DNA of 64,000 nucleotides, from positions 40,238,001 through 40,302,000 of the forward strand of contig JBITNC010000001.1 of the NCBI GenBank assembly GCA_050084985.1, written 5' to 3'. Within the stretch, counting starts at the first letter, position 1, and every line of letters begins with the position of its first letter. The notes below the pieces were generated by a model. It was given only the letters and a program-made list of their open reading frames with translations. It had not been told where the DNA came from and ran no database searches. Source of the stretch: Nageia nagi. Lineage: Eukaryota; Pinophyta. Positions 10,594 through 22,902 of the stretch are shown here, in pieces. A program made the position numbers and the translations under genes.

Positions 10594-13140
10594 TTGATCA
10601 CATTAAGCTCTAGAAGCCAATTTGCCAGAATTCAGATCCAGAAAGCATTCAAATTCAAAATGGGGATGAAATGTAAGAAAGAACTAAAGAGCATAGAGGA
10701 ATTGAGGAAAGATGTAGAACAGGTAGAGATCTTCCAAAAGTTTGATTTGTTGCAATTCTTTGATAAGTTTAGAGGGTATAACAAACAACTAGTTTTAGAA
10801 TTTGTTGAAGGATTTAGGGAAAATTCTATAACATTGGGATCCCATACAATACCAATCACTAAGAATTCAATTAGTGAATTAACAAGGTTACCAATGCTTG
10901 GAGAAAATTTGTTGAAAAGAGATAGTTATCCAAATTTGTTAGAACAATTTCATCCAAGCATAGAATAGAAGGCAGAAGTATACAAAACCTCTAGTCATAT
11001 TCAAGGGGTAAAACAAAATACCTTACCTAAAAAATGGGCAAAAGCAGCTCTATGGATAATGAGGTACATTACCTATGAAGGGCAATATGCCACACTAATG
11101 GGGCACCATTTAAGGCTGTTAATATGTTTAAGGTATGAAAATTACACCTCTTATAATTTGTCTATGTTAGTGCTCTAAAATTTACAAAAAATGGCTATAA
11201 AGGTTAGAGTAAAGACTAATAACAAATCATCTACCTTAAAACACCATGGTTTAGTAACATTGCTCTGCAAAGAATATATTTTGAGAAAGGAGAATGGTGG
11301 TAGACTGTGGGAGGAATTCTAGAGGTAATACCCCTTAGAAAACCCTGATGTTCATGATATTTTAAAAATGGGAACTATAGAAATAGGAGAGATCAAGCTC
11401 TCACATTGAAACTATCCCAGTTATTTCTATTAGAAATATTAACATAGTTTAGATAGAGGAAAGTTTCAATGTAGGTACACAACAGGACATTCCTTCCAAT
11501 CCAACAGAAATAGAATTACAACTTGTATTTAGGAGAAGATCAAAAAGGTTAAGGAAGAAGTAGTCTCTAGAAAAAGAGTCATCCCCATAGAAAAGACATC
11601 AAGTGGAAAGGACTCTAGAAAGAACTGATAGTGGCCATCCAATTACTATTGATGAATTGGATCTAATAGCAGAAGAAATTCAACCTTTAGAACTAGTTCC
11701 AGAATTAGCTCTAGAACTAGATATACAAATTCTAGAAGATATCACTAGAAGATTGGAGCAAGAAGAGGAATTAGAGCTCTAGAAATTACAAAAGTGGCTT
11801 CAAGACATGGAATAAGCAAATGCACAATTGGTGAGTGAAAATTCTATTCTCATCAACAAGAGTACAAAGTTAGAGGAATAGAATTTACAATTGCTTCAAA
11901 ATTGTGTTAGCTTAGAAACAATGTTAGCTAAGAAAAGAGAAATGTCTGATATGGTTCAACAATTAGTAATTGAATTAGAGAAAAAGGGAATTTATTTAGA
12001 TAGATGTCAAAATATTGAACAAGTAGGGGAGCAGTTAGCTAATTTAGTTGTAAAATAGAATGAAAAAATAAAACAACTAAAAGATATTGTTCAACAATCA
12101 GAAGAAATTATTGAGAGGATGGAAGATTTAGACTTTAAAACCCTTTAAGAGATCAGAGCTCTAAATAAGCATAACAAATAAATTCCACTCATCAAGCAAG
12201 TAGTCAGAGATCTATGTAGAATATGTGATGAGTTTGTTCAATTGAAGTAACCCTTAGTTATGTACAGTAGGTACCTCAAAGAGCAATTTTTGAAATGGAA
12301 AGTAAAAAGAATCAAGAAAGGATTGCCATATAACTTAGACATAGGAGCAGACTTTATTAGGGCAATTTTGAAGTAGCAAAATAAGAAAGATACCTTCTAT
12401 GTGAATTATATGTTCATGATTTCATTCTTAAAGGTAACACAAGGTTCTTTCCAGCAGTGTTTGTAGGAGAAATCCAGATACAAGCTTTTGTATCTATTTT
12501 GTATAATCAAATTCAATAGGGAGATGAAATGGAACAAATCCCACAAAAAGATTTGATTGATAATTTTTGGGTCAGACAACAATCTGTGTATGTTGATGAG
12601 GTAAGATTGCTTTTCATGGCTGAAATTAATAGAGATCTAAATAATTACCAAGGAATGTTAGATGATTGCCTTACCAGATGCCTAAGCATAACACAGTCTA
12701 TATTTAATTAGGCTTTAGCCAACTGTCAAAAGAGATGGGATTTTTAGATAGATTAGCACAAGCAAAGGGAAATTATTTCCCCAAATAATTTGATATGAAA
12801 CAAACAAAGAGTTGAAACACTATGTACAATAATAAGAAAAGCACCTTATCAATGGATTGGAAAATGTTTTAAACCATTATTAGTTTTAGAACTAGCTTCT
12901 TTTTGGCAAGATGAGAGTCCCCAAAATTAGCAACTATTTTAGATTTGGGAAATAGAAATGACAATGAGTAAAGGTTTGGGAAATTATGTTGAAAGGCCAA
13001 GAATGGATAGTGTAGGCCCAACAAAGAAAAATCTTCTTTCAAGAGAAGATAAAGAAAATATTTTTAAATGCTTATATCCATATGACCTGAGCCTGATGAT
13101 GAAAGATTTAAATTCTCCCAACCAAAATTTTGATCCATAA
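10594..13140 (+). pseudogene. Element A post-integrase ORF (transposon-protein-like N-terminus, coiled-coil body)
   Basis: A long decayed frame lies between pol and the 3' LTR. The first 124 codons (10594-10968) are open. They include DKFRGYNKQLVLEFVEGF and a following ITKNSISELTRLP block, which resembles the 'putative plant transposon protein' domain found downstream of or near Athila-type pol genes. Further on, HHGLVTLLCKEYILRK (about 11245-11285) fits the same family. From about 11640 to 12250 the translation is rich in Glu, Leu, Lys and Gln with heptad-like spacing, a probable coiled coil. Stops are almost all TAG in Gln-like positions. In Athila relatives this position may hold an env-like gene, but I see no signal peptide or clear membrane segment. 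Its function is unknown. Confidence 0.6.
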
Positions 13141-13230
13141 TCCAGTGACTCTAAAAGTAATGATATAGAAAGGTAAATTAAGTAATTGAGCGGGCTCAAT
13201 TTTGATTGCTACAGGAGTAGCAATGTTTTT

Positions 13231-13242
13231 AGTTGGGGAGAA
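13231..13242 (+). promoter_or_regulatory. Polypurine tract of element A
   Basis: AGTTGGGGAGAA abuts the 3' LTR start TGATGAG, the standard position and composition of a plus-strand primer for plant gypsy elements. Confidence 0.85.
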
Positions 13243-14643
13243 TGATGAGACTCAAAATGGTCTCATTTTTGATGCATTTATTTAATGTTTTAAGGACATT
13301 TGAACACTATTATGTCTTGAATGATATTACCAATTCTTATAAACTATCTAATTTAATGTTAAATGCATATTTGTTTGATCTTTCATTTATTAGTGTTATT
13401 TGTAATTTTGATGCATGAAAATTACTATTTATGTTTGAATAATGTTTGCTAAGCATATATTTTGATTTCACATAAGAATAATGGCTGCAAGTATCAAGTC
13501 TCTAGCTTTAGAGTAATCTTATTAAGAGCTCTAGAAAGCAACTTAAGTCTAGCTCTAGAAAGTAACTTAAGTCTAGCTCCAAAAATTGACTTAAGTCTAT
13601 CACCAAAAAGTGACTTAAGTCTAGCTCCAAAAACTATTTCTAGGCTTAGTTCCAGAAACCATGGCTCCAAAAAGGCTCCTAAATTATAGCTCCAAAAAGG
13701 TTCCTAAAATGTAGCTCTAGAAAGGTTCCTAAAATGTAGCTCTAGAAAGGCTCCTGAATTATAGCTCCAGAAAGGTTCTTGAAATGTAGCTCCAAAAAGG
13801 TTCCTAAAATGTAGCTTTAGAAAGGCTCCTAAATTATAGCTCCAAAAAGGTTCCTAAAATGTAGCTCCAAAAAGGTTCTTGAAATGTAGCTCCAGAAAGG
13901 CTCCTGAATTATAGCTCCAGAAATATAGAAGAATCAGATGCATAAAGTTAAGATGATAGCTACATCAAAGATAAAGAAGAAACGTGGATCAGTTAGAGAA
14001 ATTAGAGGAGCTAGAGAAGAAGTCAAGTAGACTTATTTCAATTTGGAACTAGTCTTAAGGAAAAAGTAACTAATTCTATTCTAGACTTGATCTTTGCAGA
14101 ATTATCTCCAGAATATTAGCAAACAGTGTAGGATAAGATGGATTGTATGACCCAAATGAATAGGTCAAGTAAGATATATTTAGAATGTTTAGTTAAAAAG
14201 TATTAATGAGCCTATTAGAATAAATAAGAGACTTTGTGATAGAAAAGGGGGCAGGCTTTTGTAATCAAATTGTATCAGTTCATTTGGAAAATCAATAAAA
14301 GAGTGTGACAATTCTTCAACATTGTGTTTAATTGTGAGTCTCGATTGGGAAGAGGGGTCCCACTCCTACTGGTTGAGGTCTCTTATTTGTTTTCATGTCA
14401 ATTTCTAGTTTTCTATAAGTATTTGATATCAGCTTAGTGTGAGTGTTTAACTCCATTTCCTTCAGTTTACTGCAACTTTATCTTTCTATTTTAATTCCTA
14501 CAAGTTTGAATTTAACATTGTTGTGTGATTGCAATTTGAATTTTTCAAGTAGAACAAGGGATAAAATAGAGTCCTCAACTGCATATAGCCTTGTATACCA
14601 ACTCAAGATTGATAAAATTAAATTATGAATTGATGCCTCATCA
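13243..14643 (+). repeat. 3' LTR of element A
   Basis: 1401 bp matching 2320-3721, with the same TGATGAG/CTCATCA ends. Its internal tandem array lies at about 13499-13925, with the same AGCTC(C/T)(A)(G/A)AAA core and a slightly different unit order. The short plus-strand frames inside it (for example 13462-13689) come from the array and are not genes. Confidence 0.95.
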
Positions 14644-14648
14644 GTATC

Positions 14649-14898
14649 ATCAACTACTATGATTGCTAGTGATAGTTATAAGCTAGTATAGTGCCATATG
14701 CAAAACCAATTACAACATAAAAATAAAATGCTTGAAGATAAGATAAAGGTAGAGATTGTAAGAACTTTAGAAGAGAGAAAAATAAGTATGAAAGATATGA
14801 TTCTTTGTATTTTAAAACTAGAGGTGTCTCAGTTCTATCATGATTTTATATTTGAAATGCTTACATCTTGTGTCACTAAAGTTCTAATAATACATTGA
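14649..14898 (+). pseudogene. Plant transposase-like fragment, right half, with coiled coil
   Basis: This continues the frame of the fragment at 2246-2314 after one copy of GTATC. It has a Ser/Thr-rich stretch (SSTTMIASDSY), one TAG, then MQNQLQHKNKMLEDKI followed by more charged and hydrophobic residues to TGA 14896-14898. The end of Ptta/En-Spm transposase proteins typically has such a short coiled coil after the variable 'VTP..' region, which supports the same identification. The locus predates element A. The fragment is truncated or has run out of the conserved part; nothing recognisable follows. Confidence 0.5.
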
Positions 14899-15544
14899 AT
14901 ATAATTTCATAGGCCATATCAAAACAATCCACCCATGCATTTCAAAGAACAAACAAAAATTCAATACTTGTTAACCTAGAGTAATCAAATATGGTATAAC
15001 TATTATTTAAAATAGTGTAGTTAGTTTGTATTGTATTCTATGTAATGAACTTATCTAGATTGTTAATTTTACATGTTGGCATTGGAAATGACATCACATT
15101 CTAAATTTGAAAGAAGGGCATGCATTTATATTAGGGAAAAAGGCCATAGTGGTTGAAGGATTGATGTTTAGTTAGAACCCTAATGAAGTGGTAAATCATG
15201 AACATTTGGGATAAGGTTATTGTAAATTCAATGTAACCATTTCTTATAAAGGGGATGTGGAGTTGTATAGATAGAATGATGATATAAAAAAATGGAAACT
15301 ATTGTGGGCTTCTTCATTGCCTAGTCTATATTAGACCTTTTTTATATAAATTATGGACTATTATAGTAGTATTGTAAATTATGAATTTGTGATGTGAAAT
15401 GTTTTAAAGTGTCAAAATATTTCAAAGTGTTAAAAAATTAGTTCAAAAATGATTATTCAACCCATAATTTTTCTAAATGTCAAAAACTAGTCTAAAAGTT
15501 ATAAGTTTACTAAAACATGCTTGTAATACTTAGATAAATGTATA
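14899..15544. other. AT-rich sequence without recognisable feature
   Basis: Old host sequence after the transposase-like fragment. I see no open frame, terminal repeat or RNA gene. It may be a 3' untranslated or flanking region of the decayed transposase locus. Confidence 0.4.
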
Positions 15545-16010
15545 GAAATCATGAAGTGTTTAATAATATTAGATTTTAAGGGAATAACTACTATAGTAAT
15601 GAATTTCATATCCTTTTATCATTGTAGTACATGAAATTGTATTCACATCATGCATCCTCAACATTTTTTATACAATTCTATCAAGTTTTATGGGAATCTT
15701 GGTAATGAAGTTAAAATATTCCTCAAGATAGCTTATATGATTAGTAAGGTAAAAAATTAATGTATAATGAATAATCCTAGTAATAATCTAATAAGAGTTA
15801 CTCATTGTATTAAAGTATTTACAACCCTCATCTATTAGACTTGTATGGAATCATGCAAGTAGAACACATACATAAATTATTCTATTAGGGCTAGTTACCT
15901 TTAAGTTATTTATTGAATTAAAGAGTTTAAGGACATCATTTTATCCATGAATTACATATCCTTGAATAATTGTAGTCCATGAAAACATATCTAGTTGATT
16001 CTTGTAAAAG
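15545..16010. repeat. Dispersed, partly tandem repeat family, copy 2
   Basis: It contains two degenerate units with the same motif order as 1-700: a GGGAAT(C/T)TTGG(T)AATGA block, TTCCTCAAGATAGC at 15718, TAATAAGAGTTACTCAT, then a TTTAAGGACAT block and 'CCTTGAATAATTGTAGTCCATG'-like text. The similarity to the window start is visible over several hundred bases. It is not coding. Confidence 0.5.
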
Positions 16011-16462
16011 AGTGTAGAAAAAGGGAAAATTATGGAAAATAATCATTTTTTGGTTGAAACCTAAATATGCTACATATTATGTACTACTTTCAAATATTTA
16101 TGATAAATTGGGAATTTGTGTTTCAAATATTGATATTGAAAATGGATGTGTAACAACCCCACAATGTTTGTATTGTGTGTGGTAGTATGTGTAACCCTAT
16201 TTGTATTTTGTATTGGATTGCATAGAATTAAATAATGGTGATATTGAGATGAATTTCTTTCATATATGAATATGATATTTTCTTTCAAATGTATTTATGC
16301 TAGCTTGGAGTAGTAATTTTTTAGTAGGACTAGGTGGACCAAAGTTTGATCAACCACTAGAAGAGGAGGTCTCATTAAGGAAATACTAGGCACCTATAAG
16401 AAAAGATGAAACCAATTTAAAACATGTTAAATATATTTTTGAAAATATATAATCTACCATGT

Positions 16463-16540
16463 TATATATATATATATGTGTGTGTGTGTTGTGTGTGTGT
16501 GTGTGTGTGTGTGTACATACGTATATGTATGTATATATTT
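16463..16540. repeat. (TA)n(TG)n microsatellite
   Basis: A compound run of TA then TG dinucleotides, followed by GTATATGTATG variants, inside the LTR of element B. The matching site in the other LTR near 38388 has only a short remnant (TGTGTGTATGTATG), so the run expanded after the two LTRs separated, or it shrank in the other copy. Confidence 0.9.
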
Positions 16541-17639
16541 ATTTATTAAATATGAATATAGTATGTATATATAATAAAAATAATATCATATTGGTCTAGA
16601 ATAAATAGACATTAGGTATTTACAATTATATCAATTTTATCTATAAATATATCTAATATGTTATAAGGATATTAAATATTACACATGCTAAAAATAAAAA
16701 GAGAATAAATATTTATTACCTAAGAGGTGGATCAAAGGTATAAACATTTATTACATTTACCCATTTATCCTTCAATAAAATTAAAAGGATGAATAAATTT
16801 TATTCCATGTGGGGTACTATTGTTACCAAATTTAGAACCTTTTTCCCCATTCAATCATTTGAATTATTGAAGCTCAAACAATCCATCCATTCAACTCTAT
16901 ATTTGTTTGAAAAACCCATTATAATGTAAGGTAGATAAATGAATAGTATTTTAAATGAAGGTAGTGTTCAAATTTATACTATTTATGGAGAATCTTAAAT
17001 AGTGTCTCATATTGGATTTATTTACCATATGTTTGGCTAAAAGTATGAGACTATTTTGTAAAAATGTCATATTGGTGGAAGAAGAGATGGATAAGAGAAG
17101 AGACAAATGAGTAAGCTTGGAGAAAGTATTCTTTATGAAGATTTTATCCAAGTTGGATTCCTTTAATTATTGGTTTTCTCATGTCTTGGTAATTATGAGA
17201 AAGAATTCAAAAACATACATATTTTATTTTAATTTTTTTTAGAGTTCTAAAAATTGTTTATGTTGAAATTTAGTATGACTAAACTAGTAGATGTGAATGC
17301 TATTAGAATTCATATTATATAGACTTGTCTTAATGATATGATATTTTAACATAAGTTACATACATATATTTCAAATTACTATTCAAAACCATTAAAAATT
17401 AAGTTTAAATGTGGAAGTTATAACTTCTAGAAGATTATTATTCTATTTGATATAGCATACGTGTAGATAGAATTGATGATTATTTGTGCAAACATTAAAT
17501 AGAGTAATTAGATTGATACAAATCAGTTAAAATTTGAATATAATATTATACAAATAATTATAACTCTATAAAAAAAAATATTATAAGACATACTAGTAGA
17601 AATAAAGTAATAAACTTTCTATTTAGACCAAACAATTAA

Positions 17640-18215
17640 TGAAGTGTAACAAAATTAAGTCAAAATTAATATTTATCAATAAAGACATCAAAATTAAGGA
17701 TTATTCTTATCCAAATGGATTAAAATTTGGAGATGATATTATATGCATCGATATTAGTATACATTTTAAAAATATTATAAAAATAAATTATGGAATAAAG
17801 TTTATAAACTCTACAACTTGACTAAATTGTTAAGACATAGTAAAACCAAATTAAGTCAGAATTAATAGTTGTTGGTAGAGACATCAAAATTAAGGTTTAT
17901 TCTTATAAAAATTCATTGAAATTAGGAGGGAATATTTTAAACATACATATTCATTTACAATTCAATTATATTGAAAAATAAATTATAGGATAAAAGTTAT
18001 AAACCCTACAAGTAGTTTGAACATTTCAAAGATAGTAGAACAAGATGAAGTCAAAGTTGTTAGATGTAAATAAAGATATCAAAAGTAGGATTTATATTTC
18101 TACAAATAAGATAAAATTTAGAGAGAATATTTTATACATAAATATTCACCTAAAATTCAAAAATATTATAAAGAGGAGTTGTAGAATAAAATTTATAAAT
18201 TCTATCATAAAGACA
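17640..18215. repeat. About 196-bp tandem repeat at the end of the element B LTR
   Basis: Three degenerate units are anchored on AAATTAAGTCA-like text at about 17652, 17849 and 18044. Each is followed by GACATCAAAATTAAGG and a later TTATAAA(C)TCTA block. Only about one unit is visible in the 3' LTR copy before similarity stops at 39652, which partly explains the different LTR lengths. Confidence 0.55.
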
Positions 18216-18337
18216 ACAAAATAAAGTTGATTATCCTAGTAACAAAAGAATGTATAATGTTAAAAATGATATGATATATAAATATATTTATTTTTTAATA
18301 TAATAATATTAAAAAAAAATTAATACAATAATTTTTA

Positions 18338-18353
18338 TATCAGATTATAGCTT
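18338..18353 (+). promoter_or_regulatory. Probable primer binding site of element B (tRNA-Met type, decayed)
   Basis: TATCAGATTATAGCTT lies about 10 bases after the proposed LTR end. Plant gypsy elements primed by initiator tRNA-Met have TGGTATCAGAGC here. The core TATCAGA is kept, while the flanks are altered. This is modest evidence on its own, but its position agrees with the LTR comparison. Confidence 0.45.
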
Positions 18354-21300
18354 GATTTTTATGTAATATTCTAGATCCATATGATAAATATTCATTATAA
18401 TATTTTTAATTGCTTAAAGAGAGGAATGATATATGAAATATGTATATTATTTTTATAAAAATGAAATAAAATATCCAAATCATTTATGCCATTATTTATG
18501 ATTTAATTTAGGCATTACTTTCTTTTATAAAAACTAAAACTCCATGATCTATAAATAGGAAAAGTCATTAAGTTTGCTATCATCCTCTTAAGATCCATAA
18601 TGGGGTGGTTGAATTTGAATTAGGTATTATTAGGGTGATTAATAATACATGGACATCAGCATCTAAAAAAATAATATTTTTATTTACAAAATCTTACTAG
18701 TAGTTGTGAACTTCAACTCTTGAATTCATCTTGAAAAAAATAATTTGAAGAAATAAACTAGAATAATTCTTGATAGTTATTGTTATGATAAAATTTTAGA
18801 GTTATTTAATAATTAATCAAGAAAGTACAAATTATTGAGTTTGGTAAGATATTACATATAATGAATTTATCACTTTAAAAGAAACTTTATGAGATAAGAG
18901 GTGATAATATGTGAATTAGCATTTAGATTCCATTTATCGAAGAAAGGATACTAAAGATGAGTAGCATTCTATATCTAAGTAGGAATTAAATTATAATGAT
19001 GAAATAAAATTATTATATAATTAATTTTTAAATTATTTAATTAGGAAAGATAATAAGAGAATTATTTTCATCCTAAAGATGGGTTGAAACAAGGAATTGA
19101 TAATTTTAGAATCATGATCTAGAAAATATCATAGAGTTAAGTATGACATCCCAATGATATTGAATGTATTATCAGAATTAGTGACAATACATGAGGTGAT
19201 GAGTGAAAATAAATGAGGTATTCATATAGGATCATATAAAAACTTGATATAGTAATTATTAAATTTAGAAGACATATCCTATATGATAGTTGCATTTGGT
19301 AAGATATGATGTGATAATTATATGCATGACACATATCTCATCAAGAAGGATAAGACCAATAGACCATGATATTATTCCTATAAGAACAAGTAGAGAACAT
19401 CACCAATTTGGAATGGAATTTTAAATCATTGATAAACTTGTTGTATAATACACTTTAGTTTGTGAATTTTAGTTAATTAAATGCATGATGATGCAATTAC
19501 AATTTTTTTGAAATAATAAAATGATTGTTGGATGCAACTTATAGCCCTTGATTTTTGCTTCATGACTTGATATTAGGAATTACTCACATTAATCAAATTC
19601 TTGTATCAATTAGTGAATGACTTATGGTTATGGTGTTTGAAATATTTTTATTAATACATTTGCAAATTCAATTATTTACTTGTTCGAATAAATGATTAAA
19701 TGAAAAGTACGATGAAGAAAAATTGAATGCAAGATGTTATATTAATTAAGATATTTACTAAGTTATTCATTTTTGAAACTTGCATGAATGAAAATACAAA
19801 TAAATGAAGGTGGAAATTAGTTATCAAACATGATAGATTAATATAAGATTATGAACAATTAACCTAGTTGTAATCTAGGTATGATTATGGAAGTATAAAT
19901 ATATATAACTTGAACAATAAGTTGAATATGCCAATATTTTATATTGTTAAAGGAATTATATAATAAATAACAAAGGTCTAATGAATTCTAAATGAATATA
20001 ACTATAATGAATACCTTATAAGTTATTATCTAAACAAATGATATGGGTTTGATCTATATTAAAACACCTCTTATGAAAGAAAATGGAAGGTTTCAATGAA
20101 TGCATATGAGAAATGTCTACATTCAAAGTTTTTCATTTGTTCTTATAGTAATGATAATCTATAAATAATAATATAAAATTAATAGATAAAGTATAATGAA
20201 TTAGATGAAAGGAATTTATGTCAATAAGGTATCTAGTTAGATTTATAAGTTATACTAGTAGCTACATTGTGTACACTTTTTAAAGAATGGTGTATCTAAG
20301 AAGCAAATATAGCCTTGACAATAATCCAAGATGTTGAATAAAAATAATAGTGTGCAAACTAAATTTAACTTAATTATCAAATATAATTGTAGAGAGAGAT
20401 AACAAGTAGTAATGAACAAAATTAATACAAAGGAAATAATGATTTGGGATAAGTATGGAATTATATACAAATAATATTGAAAACCTTTGAGTGTTGGAAA
20501 ACATATCATTATTTAAAAAGGTGGGGTTGAGAGAATTTCATAGATAGAAACTTCACATCCTTATTTCCTATAAAATGTGAGCTAATCTTGTCTATAGCCT
20601 TCTCAACTACTTAAAATGGAAGCCTTACATTTTTTAAAGTATGATTTTTTCCTTTCATATGATTGATATGGGATTTTGTGATTTGAAAGTGAAGCATTTA
20701 CTTTTCCACTTATACATAAGGTTATAATTGTTGAAAATTGACATAAATAAATAGTAAAGATGTTTTGAAACTCTTAGAGTACTTTATTCATGCTTAGTTG
20801 ATAGTAAATCATAAACATATTGATGGTTACATTATTAATCACATAGAGAGAAAACTAGAGTAGTAATCATCATAAAAACTAGTATATTTTTATCATAGAA
20901 AGATTAGGTATTTGTATGAAGATCATACTCAAGTTAATTTATGTATAGTCATAGACTATATTTCAAAGGAAAAGTTATGGTATAAATAATGTATGTGGGA
21001 TATCTATGTGAATAGTACTTTGTAAAAATATCTCTCATACAAACCCAAGCTCAAATATTAGATTTTATACTACTCATTAATAATATTTAGTATTCTAAAT
21101 TAGATTCATAATGTTAACATAAGTGTAAACATGAAGATCAACTATGTGATTGATCTTACATATAAATTAAGTATGTAAACATAACTAGGAATAGGGTTTT
21201 ATTCTAATAGTTTACTCAAATCAAACAAAGAACCCTTGATGATGAAAACAATTAATGCTTCCTATAAATATTTTGATCCCTCTAGATATAGGCATGAGGA

Positions 21301-22902
21301 GATTGAACCATCAGTGGAGCTAACCCATAGATATGGACATGAGGTGCTCATACCACTGGTGGAGTTAACCCATAGATATGGGCAAGTTAATATTCATGTT
21401 TTGTGATAAGGAATAGAAATCACATAATCTACATTATATTGAGTGAATACATATATCTTAGTCTTCTCTTCTTTTCATAATGTAGTGAATATATATGACA
21501 ACTATTCTAGGGGGTTTCACTATACCCACATAATTTAATGTAGAGGATTATCATCAAGTGATGATGAATATTATTGGTTACACATTAGGTGATCATGATT
21601 ACTCTTTTAAGTACACTATCTTGGGTGATATGTACCCCAATATGAAACCAAATCCAAAAGCTATGATTGAATGATTGATTGCAAGTGAAGTGGTAGTAAT
21701 GAAGGGATCATGTGTATGCACCCATCGTAACAAAGAGGAGTTAGGAAAGTCAATTATAGAAAATGGAAGGGGTTGATAAACTTAATAAGTGATAAACTTA
21801 ACCCACTTGAGTGTCAATTGGGCATTGATAGGAAGCTTAATTTGAATATCCTAAAATTCCATTGGATAAATATTTTTATGGGTATTTAAAGATAAATATA
21901 TAAAATAAAATATCTTAGTTTTCAATTATTTTGAAGAGTTATTTTAGAAAGTTGTGATAAATTTCTATTAGATACTAGTTTTAATTAAACTAGGGAAAGA
22001 AATTTTAAAATGAAGGATGAATTAGATTATTATGAAGGTGTACAACATAACTTAAGAGTAAATTATAACAAGTTTCCATTGATAAACCCAAGTTATTAGC
22101 TTATGTTATATTAAGTTAAATAGAAAAGTCTAAGTCAATAATTATGATTTTACATAAAAAATTTATTGATAGAAGAATCCAATTTAAATGATTAGAAGAA
22201 CTAGATATAAGATGGTTTGAATTTGAAGCAATTATATCCCATGGAATAGAAATGTGATGAAAAACTATGGAGTATAAATGAGATATAATCCAATATGTTT
22301 GATGTTTGAAAATCTTAAAGGAGTAAGTAATCCGAACAAAGATGTCATTTTCAAAGTGTCCAAGTAATAGAAAAGGATCCTAAGTACTTCCATGGATATA
22401 AAGTAGTTGGGTAAATGTATTCCATGAGTCATACAAGGAACTCATTAAAAGGTATATGGATGACAAACCTCCAATTCCAATTAGCAAAAGTGAACAAATG
22501 AATGAATAGAAGTAATTGTTCTTTAGTTTCTATCTAAGTAAAAAAACATCCAAAATTTTATGTGGTTTATGCTAAAATAACTAAATGATTTTGATGTAAG
22601 ATGTTATCCATCGCATCGATAAATTGCTATTATAATAAACCATGCATCCCATGATGGATGATATTCTATTGTAGTGAAATAGGTAAAGTTGGGATTCATA
22701 TAAAAAGATTTGGAGAGATTATTTTGAAGACCACCATAAATTCTTGAACTCTAGATTGTGCAAACCAAAGATAAAACTTTTTCTCTACATTTAGTGGTTA
22801 CAATTGAAAGAACATTTCTTATATAGAAAAAGAATATATTAATGGACAACACCATTATTGTAATAGTTGTATACATTAAATTTTTGTCACATATAATGGT
22901 AT
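18354..22902. other. Internal region of element B, left part; no recognisable gene
   Basis: About 4.5 kb of AT-rich DNA. Short frames exist on both strands (for example 19137-19334 and 20255-20509 minus, 22751-22954 minus), but none shows family motifs or sustained coding character. A 45-bp repeat (about 2.3 copies, 21284-21388) translates in one frame to repeats of RYGHE...VELTH. If this was gag-pol it is beyond visual recognition. Confidence 0.4.
21284..21388 (+). repeat. 45-bp in-frame tandem repeat
   Basis: Units end in GTGGAG(C/T)TAACCCATAGATATGG and repeat every 45 bp (15 codons). No stop occurs in the frame that starts at 21284. The copies are closer to each other than most sequence around them. 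The function is unknown; it could be a remnant of a repetitive coding region of element B. Confidence 0.5.

Larger units (their letters stand above)
2315..14648 (+). mobile_element. Element A: complete Athila-like Ty3/gypsy retrotransposon
   Basis: A full-length but dead LTR retrotransposon of 12,324 bp (2320-14643), flanked by a perfect 5-bp target duplication GTATC (2315-2319 and 14644-14648). The LTRs are 1402 and 1401 bp and end in the inverted repeat TGATGAG/CTCATCA. Internal order is primer site, gag, protease, RT, RNase H, integrase, spacer, extra ORF, polypurine tract. There is no archaeal-type RNase H between RNase H and integrase, the primer site is of the tRNA-Asp type, and the RNase H-integrase connector resembles Athila. 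All this points to the Athila branch or a close relative. Every coding region carries stops and frameshifts, so it cannot be autonomous. Confidence 0.95.
16149..18327 (+). repeat. 5' LTR of element B
   Basis: It begins TGTAACAACCCC and runs about 2.18 kb to TAATACA, just before a degenerate primer site. Similarity to the copy at 38054 is obvious across about 1.6 kb but much weaker than between the LTRs of element A: in the first 100 bases I count about 17 differences. It contains a TA/TG microsatellite (16463-16540) and, near its end, a 196-bp tandem repeat. Confidence 0.65.
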
